64,000 nt of DNA, taken from positions 1-64,000 of the forward strand of contig CAZTXQ010000003.1 of the NCBI GenBank assembly GCA_964617375.1. Direction: 5' to 3'. Below the pieces are notes generated by a model that was not told where the DNA came from, ran no database searches, and saw only the letters and a list, made by a program, of their open reading frames with translations. Shown here in pieces: positions 17,308 through 26,252 of the stretch. This DNA is from Firm-13 sp964617375. GTDB lineage: Bacteria; Bacillota; Clostridia; Saccharofermentanales; Saccharofermentanaceae. How positions within the stretch are numbered: position 1 is the stretch's first letter; each line of letters opens with the position of its first letter. The translations under genes were made by a program, and so were the position numbers.

Positions 17308-18138
17308 ATGGTTGATACTAATTTCGGCAATAGGAATGCGCATCCGGAAGAAGAGATTTCTCTTTCGGGTGTGCATTCTGTTTATACTTATGACATCAAT
17401 GGAACGGATACGGATTATAAGGATCAGATCCATATGCACGCGATTCTCTCCATGATGCAGGAAGCAGCTTCGCGGAATGCATCGGTTTACGGTTGGGGTG
17501 CGGAAGTACTTGACGGACTGAATATATGCTGGCTTCTGCTTCGAGTTTCCGTCCGTATGGAAAAGAGACCTTCGTGGCTCCAAAAGATTCGCATCGAGAC
17601 CTGGTCAAGAGGCGCGGAAAGGTTATATTTTAACCGTGATTTCAACATATATGATGAATCGGGCCTGAAAATAGGCGGCGCTTCCTCGGTCTGGATACTC
17701 GCGGACAAAACGACGCACAGGCCGGTCAGACCGGATGCCATTCTGCAGTATGCCCAAAAGGCTTCGGACCCGGTGCGTGCGCTCGTCTTTGACACGCCCA
17801 AACTTAAGGCTCTGTTTGAGGCGGAGTATATGTCCGAAAATACAGCGGGCGGGAATACGATCGTAAAGTATGCGGATTTCAGCGAGATTGACCGGAATCA
17901 TCATGTAAACAATACACGCTACGCCGCATGGTGTCTGGACGCCGCGCATAACAAATCACTCGATCAGGGCGATATCATCGGAATTGATATAAACTACAAT
18001 GCCGAGATCCATTTCGGAGAGAAGGTAATACTCTTTTTTGAGAAGGAGGAAGGGAAGGGGCTCCATGTTGACGGGTTTGTCACCGACCGGAAAAGCGTAG
18101 CATTTTCAGCGGTGCTGTATGAGCGCGAAACGATTTGA
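17308..18138 (+). CDS. Acyl-ACP thioesterase (FatA/FatB type)
   Basis: A 276-residue double hot-dog enzyme that hydrolyses acyl-ACP to free fatty acid and ACP in the cytoplasm. The N-terminal hot dog holds the helix IHMHAILSMMQEAASRNA followed by YGWG, and the C-terminal hot dog has the catalytic region SEIDRNHHVNNTRYAAW with the Asn/His residues expected for this family. Length is near that of bacterial members. It stands alone between the MFS gene and the ABC operon. In anaerobes such enzymes are thought to adjust fatty acid chain length or supply free fatty acids; chain specificity cannot be read here. Confidence 0.9.
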   Translation: MVDTNFGNRNAHPEEEISLSGVHSVYTYDINGTDTDYKDQIHMHAILSMMQEAASRNASVYGWGAEVLDGLNICWLLLRVSVRMEKRPSWLQKIRIETWSRGAERLYFNRDFNIYDESGLKIGGASSVWILADKTTHRPVRPDAILQYAQKASDPVRALVFDTPKLKALFEAEYMSENTAGGNTIVKYADFSEIDRNHHVNNTRYAAWCLDAAHNKSLDQGDIIGIDINYNAEIHFGEKVILFFEKEEGKGLHVDGFVTDRKSVAFSAVLYERETI

Positions 18139-18184
18139 CCCGATTGTGATTTTTTGGAGTTTTTTTGTGGCAATCTTTAGGCAT

Positions 18185-18214
18185 TTGGGCAAAATCGCTA
18201 AAGAAGACTATATT
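18185..18214 (+). promoter_or_regulatory. Possible promoter of the Gld-like ABC operon
   Basis: TTGGGC at 18185-18190, an 18-base spacer and TATATT at 18209-18214. An inverted repeat CAAAATCG (18190-18197) / CGATTTTG (18220-18227) overlaps it. A second -10-like TATAAT lies at 18264-18269 without a -35. Confidence 0.35.
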
Positions 18215-18314
18215 TTGAACGATTTTGTAGTTGCATTTTCTTCCTTGTTTTCGAAAAGTAGGTTATAATTTCATTCGCGTATATAATTCGCGGTTTTACT
18301 AAGGAGGATCAGAC

Positions 18315-19262
18315 ATGATAGAGATTTCAAATCTTGTGAAATATTATGGTAACCAAAAAGCCGTCGACAATATTTCATTTACGGTTGAAAAGGGAGAAAT
18401 TCTCGGGTTTCTTGGCCCGAACGGAGCCGGCAAGTCTACTACGATGAACATTCTTACCGGATACCTGTCCGCTACATCCGGTACGGTGAAGATCAACGGA
18501 CATGATATTCTGGAAGAACCGGCGCTCGCGAAAAAATGCATCGGTTATTTACCGGAGCAGCCTCCGCTTTATCTGGATATGACGGTTCTTGAATATCTTA
18601 CTTTCATGTGTGATCTGAAACAGGTTCCGAAGGCGGAGAGAATCCGTCAGCTCGCCGAAATCATGCGTATGGTAAAAATCGCGGATGTTTCGGACCGTGT
18701 TATCCACAACCTTTCCAAAGGATACAAGCAGCGCGTAGGTATAGCGCAGGCCATGATCGGCAACCCCGAGGTTCTGGTTCTGGACGAACCCACCGTAGGT
18801 CTTGATCCCAAGCAGATTATCGAGATCCGCAACCTGATTATTTCTCTCGGAAAAACCCATACCGTAATCCTGAGCTCGCACATTCTGCCTGAAGTTCAGG
18901 CCGTATGTGACCGGGTTGTAATCATCAATAAAGGAAAGATTGCGGCGATCGATACCCCGAAGGCCCTTTCGCACAAGCTCGCGAATTCCAGCAAGCTATC
19001 CCTTACCTTTGAAGGACCTTTGAAGGAAGCGATGAGCAAGCTTAGAACTTTGCCGGGTATCCTTTCGGTTTCTCCGCTGATCGAAAATGACAAAATCCAG
19101 CAGATCGAGATTACAATCAACCCCGACGCCGATGTTCGAAAAGCCATTTTCTATTCGATGGCTTCGAGCTCCTGGCCGATCCTTGAATTCAAGTCGCTCG
19201 ATCCGACGCTCGAAGAAATCTTCCTGAGCGTTACGACAACGGAAGAGAAGAAACGGAGGTAA
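18315..19262 (+). CDS. ABC transporter ATP-binding protein (GldA-like)
   Basis: A 315-residue ATPase. Walker A reads GPNGAGKST, the signature is NLSKGYKQRVGIAQA, Walker B is VLVLDEPT with GLDP after it, and the switch His is in LSSHIL. The ~85 C-terminal residues form the extra domain seen in GldA/CcmA-type subunits. It drives the permease encoded six bases downstream. With the GldG-like and DUF4340 genes that follow, it matches the widespread Gld-like ABC cassette of Firmicutes, whose substrate is not established. Confidence 0.95.
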   Translation: MIEISNLVKYYGNQKAVDNISFTVEKGEILGFLGPNGAGKSTTMNILTGYLSATSGTVKINGHDILEEPALAKKCIGYLPEQPPLYLDMTVLEYLTFMCDLKQVPKAERIRQLAEIMRMVKIADVSDRVIHNLSKGYKQRVGIAQAMIGNPEVLVLDEPTVGLDPKQIIEIRNLIISLGKTHTVILSSHILPEVQAVCDRVVIINKGKIAAIDTPKALSHKLANSSKLSLTFEGPLKEAMSKLRTLPGILSVSPLIENDKIQQIEITINPDADVRKAIFYSMASSSWPILEFKSLDPTLEEIFLSVTTTEEKKRR

Positions 19263-19267
19263 TACAT

Positions 19268-20047
19268 ATGAAGGCAATATTCAAACGCGAACTCGCGTCC
19301 TATTTCAGGTCACCGATCGGCTGGGTGGTCATAGCTCTTTTTGCATTGATCGGCGGAAGCTATTTCAGCATATTCATGTCGACGTCAGGCAAGGTCGATA
19401 TTCGCTCCGAACTGGATCTTCTTCAGATTTTTCTCGTCATCATCATTCCGATTATGACGATGAGACTTTTTTCCGAAGAGAAAAAGAACGGTACCGACAT
19501 TCTTCTTTATACGTCTTCCGTATCGATGGTCAGGGTCGTTCTGGGCAAGTACCTTGCGGCTTTGTCCTTGCTCGGCATCAGCTTGCTTCCGGTTATTCTC
19601 CACATCATAATCCTTCTGATCATGGGCGGTCTTGTCGACATCATGACACTAGGCGCACTTTTCGGGTTCATTCTTCTGTCATCCATGTACATCGCGATCG
19701 GTGTAATGGCATCGGCGGTTACCGAGAATCAGATTATCGCGGCTCTCATAAGTGCGGCTGTGATCATCTTCTCCCTCCTTATGACGTCGCTTGGGACATG
19801 GCTCGAGGGCATTTTTGTAAGTCTTTTGAGCATCCTGAATCCCTTTAAGCTGTCTTCGGAGGCGATCTATAAGGCGGGCGAGAATTTTGCGGGTGCGATC
19901 AACTGGCTCGCTCCTGCGCCGAGGCTTGCCTCCTTCTCGGAGGGAATCTTCTCAATCAGCCCCATCGTGTTTTTTATCAGCGTCATTGCCTTGTTTCTTT
20001 TCCTTACTTATAGAGTGCTTGAGAAAAAACGCTGGAGTCAGGGCTGA
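19268..20047 (+). CDS. ABC-2 type permease (GldF-like)
   Basis: A 259-residue membrane subunit with six predicted helices. The N-terminus MKAIFKRELASYFRSPIGW is typical of this permease family, as is the cytoplasmic motif MRLFSEEKKNGTDILLYTSS after helix 2. The ribosome binding site CGGAGG overlaps the stop of the ATPase gene, so the two are likely translated together. Confidence 0.93.
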   Translation: MKAIFKRELASYFRSPIGWVVIALFALIGGSYFSIFMSTSGKVDIRSELDLLQIFLVIIIPIMTMRLFSEEKKNGTDILLYTSSVSMVRVVLGKYLAALSLLGISLLPVILHIIILLIMGGLVDIMTLGALFGFILLSSMYIAIGVMASAVTENQIIAALISAAVIIFSLLMTSLGTWLEGIFVSLLSILNPFKLSSEAIYKAGENFAGAINWLAPAPRLASFSEGIFSISPIVFFISVIALFLFLTYRVLEKKRWSQG

Positions 20048-20075
20048 TCAAACATAAGAAAGCAGGAGGTTTTCC

Positions 20076-21584
20076 ATGAGTCAGAATAATATGAATTCGG
20101 ATGATTTGTCCGTAAAAGAAATAAATAAAGATAAGAAAAAGAGAAAAGTTGACAAGAGAGCACGTTCTCTCAGACTATTTTCCGTCGGTTCGGTTCTTGT
20201 AATCGTCGCCATTCTTCTTGTCTTGAATCTGCTTTTCGGTTCGATGTTCGGTACAAAGCTGAGCTGGGATCTGTCGAAAGAGAAATCCAATTCGATCGGC
20301 GATGTTTCGAAGGGTATACTTTCGAAGCTCGATAAGGACGTTGAGATCGTAGGTTTATTTGAGAAGAACACCAGCACGGAGACCCAGTATTCGGATTTCC
20401 TGAATATTCTTCAGGATTATCAGAACCAATCCAACGGTAAAATCACGGTACGCTTCGTTGACCCGATTAAGTATCCGTCGATCCTGACCGAGCTCGATCC
20501 CAACGATACCTTGAATCCGGCGTCGGGTTCGTTTGTCGTAAAGTGCGGAGATAAAACCCGTGAGATCAATCCGTCTGACTGCATTCAGTATGACGAGCAG
20601 GCGTATTATACGACGCGATCCGTTATTAAGCTTTCCAATTCCGTCGAGAATATTTTTACCGGAGCCATTTCGGCGGTAACTTCCGATTCGACACAAAAAG
20701 TATATTTCACGAGCGGCCATCAGGAAGCCTCGCATGAGTACATCACAAGACTCTTATCAAACAACAGCTATGATGTTGCGGATCTTTCTCTCTTGTCCGT
20801 GACCTCGGTCCCGGATGACTGTTCACTTATTGTCATTAACAATCCTTTAGTAGATATTTCTACAGACGAAGCTGTACTTCTTACCGATTACCTGGGTAAA
20901 GGCGGAAACCTCATCGTGATCGCTGATTATGAAGATGCTACTACTAAATATGACAATCTGAATGAAGTACTTCACACGATGAATCTGAACCTTTCCGGCG
21001 ACCGGATCAACGAGAACAACATGGACTACAGAACGCAGGCTACCTATGGGTTCCTGAATTGCTATGCGGATATTCCGACTGGCACACTTGTAGCTGCAGC
21101 CGAATCCAGGACACTCCTAACCGGATATTGCCGCTCGATTACCGCGTTTGATAACCCGAAGACGTATATCAAGACAGAGCCTCTGATTCAGACGTCTTCC
21201 CAGGCGGTACTTGCGCTAAACGGCGATGAGAACAGCGTCGGCGCGGCCGGGACACAGAATATTGCTATGTATTCGAAGAATGACGGCGGCAAGATCACGA
21301 GTGAGGCGGTTGTAATCGGAACGATATACTTAACTTCGGATGATTTTATTGCCGCGTATACGATGAATAACAGAAATGTTTCTTTCTTTAACGATATTGT
21401 AAACAAACTGATCGGAACAACGAATACGGTTCAGGTTCCCGTCCTGGAATACCCGAGTTACACACTTACCAGAGCTCCGGCGGCCAGCCTGCAGGGCGTA
21501 TGGTCGGTCGTTCTCGTAGCTCTGATTCCGCTCGTCTTTATCACCATCGCAATCGTCGTATACAGGAAGCGCAAGCACCTGTAA
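20076..21584 (+). CDS. GldG-like ABC accessory membrane protein
   Basis: A 502-residue protein with a basic cytoplasmic start, one helix (residues ~35-55), a large outside region and a C-terminal helix (VVLVALIPLVFITIAIVVYRKRK). The outside region has the GldG / ABC-type uncharacterised transport domain: an early SWDLSKEKSNSIGDVSKGIL and KVYFTSGHQEASHEYITRLL, then DDCSLIVINNPLVDIS and YLGKGGNLIVIADYE. In the family this part is a Rossmann-like domain working with the permease on the cell surface. Strong AGGAGG upstream. Confidence 0.9.
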   Translation: MSQNNMNSDDLSVKEINKDKKKRKVDKRARSLRLFSVGSVLVIVAILLVLNLLFGSMFGTKLSWDLSKEKSNSIGDVSKGILSKLDKDVEIVGLFEKNTSTETQYSDFLNILQDYQNQSNGKITVRFVDPIKYPSILTELDPNDTLNPASGSFVVKCGDKTREINPSDCIQYDEQAYYTTRSVIKLSNSVENIFTGAISAVTSDSTQKVYFTSGHQEASHEYITRLLSNNSYDVADLSLLSVTSVPDDCSLIVINNPLVDISTDEAVLLTDYLGKGGNLIVIADYEDATTKYDNLNEVLHTMNLNLSGDRINENNMDYRTQATYGFLNCYADIPTGTLVAAAESRTLLTGYCRSITAFDNPKTYIKTEPLIQTSSQAVLALNGDENSVGAAGTQNIAMYSKNDGGKITSEAVVIGTIYLTSDDFIAAYTMNNRNVSFFNDIVNKLIGTTNTVQVPVLEYPSYTLTRAPAASLQGVWSVVLVALIPLVFITIAIVVYRKRKHL

Positions 21585-21602
21585 GATCTGAAGGGACTTA
21601 AC

Positions 21603-23114
21603 ATGAAGACTTGGAAAAACCTTATTATACCGGTCATTATTCTGGTCGTTTTGATCGCGGGACTTCTTATTTACAAGAATATCTCGGATAAAGAGGCGGC
21701 AGCGTCCGCCTCCGCTTCCACAGAGACAAGCGCCGCTTCGACCGATATTATCAATTACACTTCGGATCAAATCTCCGAAATTCAGGTAGCGGCAAGTGAC
21801 AATACCGGTTTCTCGATCCGTCAGGACGGTTTGTCCGATGACCAGTCCATAAAGTGGGCTTATTCTTCTCTAAAAGAAGATGTTTCGGCGTATTCGTTTT
21901 CACAGGCCAACATGCTTTCCTTTGTAAATATAATGGGAGAACTGACGGTTACCGATAACGCGGGACAAGGTGTTGATCCTTCGGAATACGGACTCGACGA
22001 GCCTTCGTACACAATTACCTATAAACTGGCGAACGGTGAAACGCACGTTCTCACATTCGGAGATGTAACAAAAGATGACTCGAGTGTTTACTGCCAGCTT
22101 GACGGCGCAGGGGATGTTTATACGACGGCCAAAATCAAACTGACCAAGTGCCAGAGCACAATTCTTGATTTCCTGGATCTTACGATTACTGCGATTACCA
22201 ATACAGATGTTGCGTCGATTTCTTTCAAGAGATCTTCGGACAATCTCGATGCTCTGATCGCGGCGGCGCAGGTTCTTTCAAACGACGGATCTGTGTCAGA
22301 ATTCGGATGGGTTTTTAACAAACCCTTTACCATCGAAGCCAGCCCGGAATTTGATACTCTGATAACGTCTGTATTTGGTCTTTCGGTGACTTCCTATGTC
22401 GATTTGAATCCATCCGATTACTCGAAGTACGGTCTCGATGCTCCGGCATATGAATTTGGTATTACCCTGAACTCCGGAAAACTAGTCAAGATATCCCTTT
22501 CACGTGATATGGGCGGGATCTATTACGGCATTTCATCGGCATCACCGGCGGTATTTACCTTGTCCAAAGACGTAGTGACCGGTCTGGAAACACCGCTTGT
22601 TGAGCTGATCATTCCGTATTTGTCCTATAACTTCATCTCGAATGTCAAGACGATTGACGCAACATTTCCGGAAGGTTCGTTTGAGACACAGATGGATGTA
22701 GGGCCCAATGTTAAGATTTCGGACGACACCTCCAAGGTATCATTAGACGGAAGAGACGCGAAAGTGTTTAGTCCGGATAACCGTTCCTATTTCGCGGTTC
22801 TTTTCGAGTCTCTGGTGTGCATTGATATATCCGATTTCGATTTGGATGCCAAGCCGGCGGATACGAAGGACATTACGATCGTCATAACCAAAAAGGACTC
22901 CACACAAATCACGATAGACCTTGCGGTTAAGGACGAAAATACGTATTATGCTTTTATAGACGGTGAGTATCAGGGATTCCTTGTAGATCGTGACAGTCTT
23001 TATAAGGACAACGGTACGACGTTATTTGATTACGGAATTTGGACGGCATATACATTGCTGAATAAAGCGATAGACGGCGCATCAAACGGCGTTTATACGA
23101 TTCCGGCATCTTAA
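21603..23114 (+). CDS. DUF4340 membrane-anchored protein
   Basis: A 503-residue protein with one N-terminal helix (IIPVIILVVLIAGLLIY) and a long outside region. A Ser/Ala/Thr-rich linker is followed by repeating beta-rich units with DPSEYGLDEPSYTITYKLANG and again NPSDYSKYGLDAPAYEFGI, the repeated unit that marks DUF4340. It lies 18 bases after the GldG-like gene, as in related operons. Probably a surface part of the same ABC machine; no enzymatic motif is visible. Confidence 0.9.
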   Translation: MKTWKNLIIPVIILVVLIAGLLIYKNISDKEAAASASASTETSAASTDIINYTSDQISEIQVAASDNTGFSIRQDGLSDDQSIKWAYSSLKEDVSAYSFSQANMLSFVNIMGELTVTDNAGQGVDPSEYGLDEPSYTITYKLANGETHVLTFGDVTKDDSSVYCQLDGAGDVYTTAKIKLTKCQSTILDFLDLTITAITNTDVASISFKRSSDNLDALIAAAQVLSNDGSVSEFGWVFNKPFTIEASPEFDTLITSVFGLSVTSYVDLNPSDYSKYGLDAPAYEFGITLNSGKLVKISLSRDMGGIYYGISSASPAVFTLSKDVVTGLETPLVELIIPYLSYNFISNVKTIDATFPEGSFETQMDVGPNVKISDDTSKVSLDGRDAKVFSPDNRSYFAVLFESLVCIDISDFDLDAKPADTKDITIVITKKDSTQITIDLAVKDENTYYAFIDGEYQGFLVDRDSLYKDNGTTLFDYGIWTAYTLLNKAIDGASNGVYTIPAS

Positions 23115-23129
23115 GAAAGGGTATGTTTC

Positions 23130-24299
23130 ATGCCTGCAACAGATACGGACAGTAACCGGAGAAAGAGACATCCCAAGCGGAGGTCTCTTTTTCCGGTTGT
23201 TGTTTTTCTCATAATTTTGCTGATGGTCTCATCCGGCGTCTTGATTTTTCTGATCAGAAATCATATCGAGGCCTCTTCCGGTGCGGAAAGCGTTACGAAG
23301 ATTTCTGCCCAGAACGGTTTCGCATGTGAATACTCCGAAGCGCAGAAACTGTATCCATACTCCGATGGCGTTTTGAAAGTTACCGCTACGCGTGCGGCAT
23401 ACCTGTCGATGGACGGCTCGGAAATCTTCGGAGTGGACATAGAAATGGATAGTCCTTTCTGTGTGATTAACGGTGACTATGCCTTGGTTGCCGATTCGGG
23501 CGGTTATTTCTGTATTCTGCTCAGTCCGGAAGGTCTTATATATAAGCAGCAGATGTCGGGGGCCATTAGTTTCGGTGCGCTTTCCAAGGATGGACTGGCC
23601 GCAATTATCATGGAACAGCAGAGTAAGAAGGGCGCCGTTTATGTCATGGATATAGCCGGTGCAAGCCTTGTACAATGGAACTCTGTAGAATCGGGATATC
23701 CGGTATCGGTGGAATTCTCTCCGGATCAGACTATTCTTAACATATCTCTTATCGATACGGACGGATCGTCGATGATCGCGCATCTGAAACAGATCCGTTT
23801 GCCTTCCGGTACCGATAACCCGAAAGCGGAAGATCTTGCCATCTATACTCCGGAAACCACCACGATTCTTCCCTCGATTTGTTATATCGGACAGAATATG
23901 CCTGTTCTCGCCGGTATATCCGATATTGTCGGTTTTTCGGGCGGCGAAATCAAAACACTGGACAAGAAATACGGCCAGATTATCAGTGTCTTCTCCGTCG
24001 ATTCCGGTTTGGCAGTCATTTATACGGACGGTGTAGGGCAGGAGATAAAAATGGAGTACCTGACGGCTTCATTTACCAGAGGCAATTTCCTGGTTTTAGG
24101 CAATTCGTTCATTGACGCGGATTCCAGAGACGGGAAAATTGTCGTCGCTTCTGACGATAAGATCCTATTGATTGATGCGGCCACATTGCAAATCATTCAT
24201 TCGGTGACCGTTGATCAGGAAATCATCAGAGTCGGTTTCGAAAACAACGGCAAAATATTGGTTATTACAGCAGACAGTGTACGGGAAATCCCGTTATAG
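23130..24299 (+). CDS. DUF5711-like membrane-anchored beta-propeller-like protein
   Basis: A 389-residue protein: basic start, one helix (residues ~20-42), then about 340 outside residues made of short repeated beta segments (for instance YSDGVLKVTATRAAYLSMDG and YALVADSGGYFCILL), in the style of a beta propeller. It resembles the DUF5711 family from memory. Fifteen bases after the DUF4340 gene, so likely the last member of the ABC operon. Function unknown. Confidence 0.75.
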   Translation: MPATDTDSNRRKRHPKRRSLFPVVVFLIILLMVSSGVLIFLIRNHIEASSGAESVTKISAQNGFACEYSEAQKLYPYSDGVLKVTATRAAYLSMDGSEIFGVDIEMDSPFCVINGDYALVADSGGYFCILLSPEGLIYKQQMSGAISFGALSKDGLAAIIMEQQSKKGAVYVMDIAGASLVQWNSVESGYPVSVEFSPDQTILNISLIDTDGSSMIAHLKQIRLPSGTDNPKAEDLAIYTPETTTILPSICYIGQNMPVLAGISDIVGFSGGEIKTLDKKYGQIISVFSVDSGLAVIYTDGVGQEIKMEYLTASFTRGNFLVLGNSFIDADSRDGKIVVASDDKILLIDAATLQIIHSVTVDQEIIRVGFENNGKILVITADSVREIPL

Positions 24300-24327
24300 A
24301 CGGTTTAATTTTAGGAGGTGTGATCTT

Positions 24328-24981
24328 TTGGAGACAGAGCTTAAACTTCAGTTTCCCACATATGAAGAGATGCTGAAGCTTTGGAATGCGGAATGGTTCA
24401 GCGATATTCTAATTCCCGAATCTGAAAAGACGGAGCATTATGATACGCGGTATTTTGATACGGCAGATCATGCGGTTCTTGCCTGCCATGCCAGCATTCG
24501 TGTTCGCGAAATTCAGGACGGTGATTATGTTCACACGGTAAAGATCGGCGGGAGCAGCCGAAACGGACTGCACCAGAGATTCGAATGGAACTTAGAGACG
24601 GATGAGGATACTTTTGATCCCGATATCTTTCTGGCGAATGCCATAAGTGACGGCGATCCTGTGGAAACACTTACGGACGTACTCGATGTCGTTCGCGGTA
24701 AGGAACTCGTTATGATCTGCAGCACCGGTTTTTCGAGAACCGTATCGCTTGCGGGTTTTGGCGACAGTCTTCTTGAGGTGAGCCTTGATTTCGGTACTCT
24801 TTCGGCGGCCGGTTCGGAAGAACCGATCTGTGAAATAGAAATCGAATTGAAGCAGGGAGATGTCCGCGACGTTTTGGCATTCGGTGAAGAAATTATTGCC
24901 CAGTCAAAGGCTGTAAGAAACAACTGTACCAAGTATGCCAGATGCCTGGCTCTCCTTCAGAAAAATGAACGGAACGGATAA
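24328..24981 (+). CDS. CYTH domain protein (triphosphate-binding phosphatase)
   Basis: A 217-residue protein of the CYTH superfamily, which bind triphosphates in a beta tunnel using metal ions. The defining E-x-E-x-K motif is at the very start (ETELK, residues 2-6); further acidic and basic tunnel residues follow (YDTRYFD, IRVREI, CEIEIELKQG). The start is TTG at 24328 with AGGAGG at 24313-24318, nine bases away. Short-chain polyphosphate or inorganic triphosphate hydrolysis is the likely activity; the exact substrate is not shown. The end overlaps the next gene by 17 bases. Confidence 0.88.
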   Translation: METELKLQFPTYEEMLKLWNAEWFSDILIPESEKTEHYDTRYFDTADHAVLACHASIRVREIQDGDYVHTVKIGGSSRNGLHQRFEWNLETDEDTFDPDIFLANAISDGDPVETLTDVLDVVRGKELVMICSTGFSRTVSLAGFGDSLLEVSLDFGTLSAAGSEEPICEIEIELKQGDVRDVLAFGEEIIAQSKAVRNNCTKYARCLALLQKNERNG

Positions 24982-26251
24982 ACATATAGATATAGCGGTA
25001 ATCGGCGGAGGAGCAGCCGGAATGATGGCGGCTTTATCCGCGTATTTCGCATCGTCCGCTTCGGGTAAAGCTCTAAATATTACCGTTTTCGAGCGTAATG
25101 AACGTGTCGGGAAGAAGCTTCTGATGACCGGAAACGGCCGCTGCAATCTTACCAATACCGATCGCGGAGCAGAACATTTTCACGGTAAAAACCCTCGTTT
25201 TGCAGAGGAGACCCTTGGACGCTTCGGTCCGTCCGATGTGATCGGCTTCTTTGAGAATCTGGGTGTCCTCGTAAAAATAGAAGAAGACAATAAGGTGTAT
25301 CCCGAAAGTCTTCACGCGGCATCCGTTCTGGATGCATTAAGACTTGCACTCGACGAACACGATATTACGGTTATATCGAATGCGTTCGTGTCGTCTGTTT
25401 CCAAAACCGGAGATTCTTTTTGTCTTACCCTGTCGGACGGAACGATGTTTGCGGCAGCGACCGTAATAGCGGCAACCGGCGGAATGGCGGCGCCTGCAAC
25501 CGGTTCCGACGGATCCGGATATGCTCTTCTTAAATCCTTTTCGCATACGATGATTCAACCGCTGCCGTCGATCGTTCAGCTTAAGACCGATACCGCATTC
25601 TGCAAACCTCTTCAAGGCAACAAGATTTTCGGTAAAGCGCGTCTTTGGATTGACGATAAAATGATTCGTGAGGAGTACGGCGAAATTCTCTTTACCGAAT
25701 ATGGCTTATCGGGTCCGCCGATTCTTCAGCTGTCGGGGTATGTATCGAGAGCTTTTGCCTTAAAATCCAAGAGCAGGATTTTTGTGTCTCTGGATTTCCT
25801 GCCGAAGAATACGTTGGAAGAAACGGTCGATCTGCTAAAGAGGAGAGCCGCTTCTTTTTCCGAAAGGAAGGCGGAAGATTTTCTGACCGGGATGTTCCAT
25901 AAACGTCTGGCCCTCGGCCTTATGAAGAAAGCTACGGACAAAGCGATGTCTCTAAGAGTCTCCGAACTCTCCGACCGGGAAATCAAAAATCTGGCTAATA
26001 CATGCAAAGCCTTGAAAATAACCGTAACGGGTACCATGCCGTTTGCCAATGCGCAGACGACGGCCGGCGGTATTTCCACATCGGATTTCGATCCGTCAAC
26101 GATGGCATCACGGAAATGCGGCGGACTGTTTGCCTGCGGCGAGATGCTGGATATAGACGGCGATTGCGGCGGATTCAATCTGCAGTGGGCATGGTCTTCG
26201 GGTTATCAGGCCGGTCTATCCGCTGCCAAATACGTTATGGAAAGAGAATGA
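24965..26251 (+). CDS. HI0933/YhiN-type flavoprotein
   Basis: A 428-residue flavoprotein of the HI0933-like family. It begins with a dinucleotide-binding motif (IAVIGGGAAGMMAALSA), followed by the family signature VGKKLLMTGNGRCNLTN, and ends with the FAD-binding GGLFACGEMLDIDGDCGGFN and WAWSSGYQAG. The biochemical reaction of this family is not settled. The start at ATG 24965 overlaps the CYTH gene; an in-frame ATG at 24935 is possible. The next gene starts two bases after the stop. Confidence 0.9.
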   Translation: MNGTDKHIDIAVIGGGAAGMMAALSAYFASSASGKALNITVFERNERVGKKLLMTGNGRCNLTNTDRGAEHFHGKNPRFAEETLGRFGPSDVIGFFENLGVLVKIEEDNKVYPESLHAASVLDALRLALDEHDITVISNAFVSSVSKTGDSFCLTLSDGTMFAAATVIAATGGMAAPATGSDGSGYALLKSFSHTMIQPLPSIVQLKTDTAFCKPLQGNKIFGKARLWIDDKMIREEYGEILFTEYGLSGPPILQLSGYVSRAFALKSKSRIFVSLDFLPKNTLEETVDLLKRRAASFSERKAEDFLTGMFHKRLALGLMKKATDKAMSLRVSELSDREIKNLANTCKALKITVTGTMPFANAQTTAGGISTSDFDPSTMASRKCGGLFACGEMLDIDGDCGGFNLQWAWSSGYQAGLSAAKYVMERE

Positions 26252-26252
26252 A

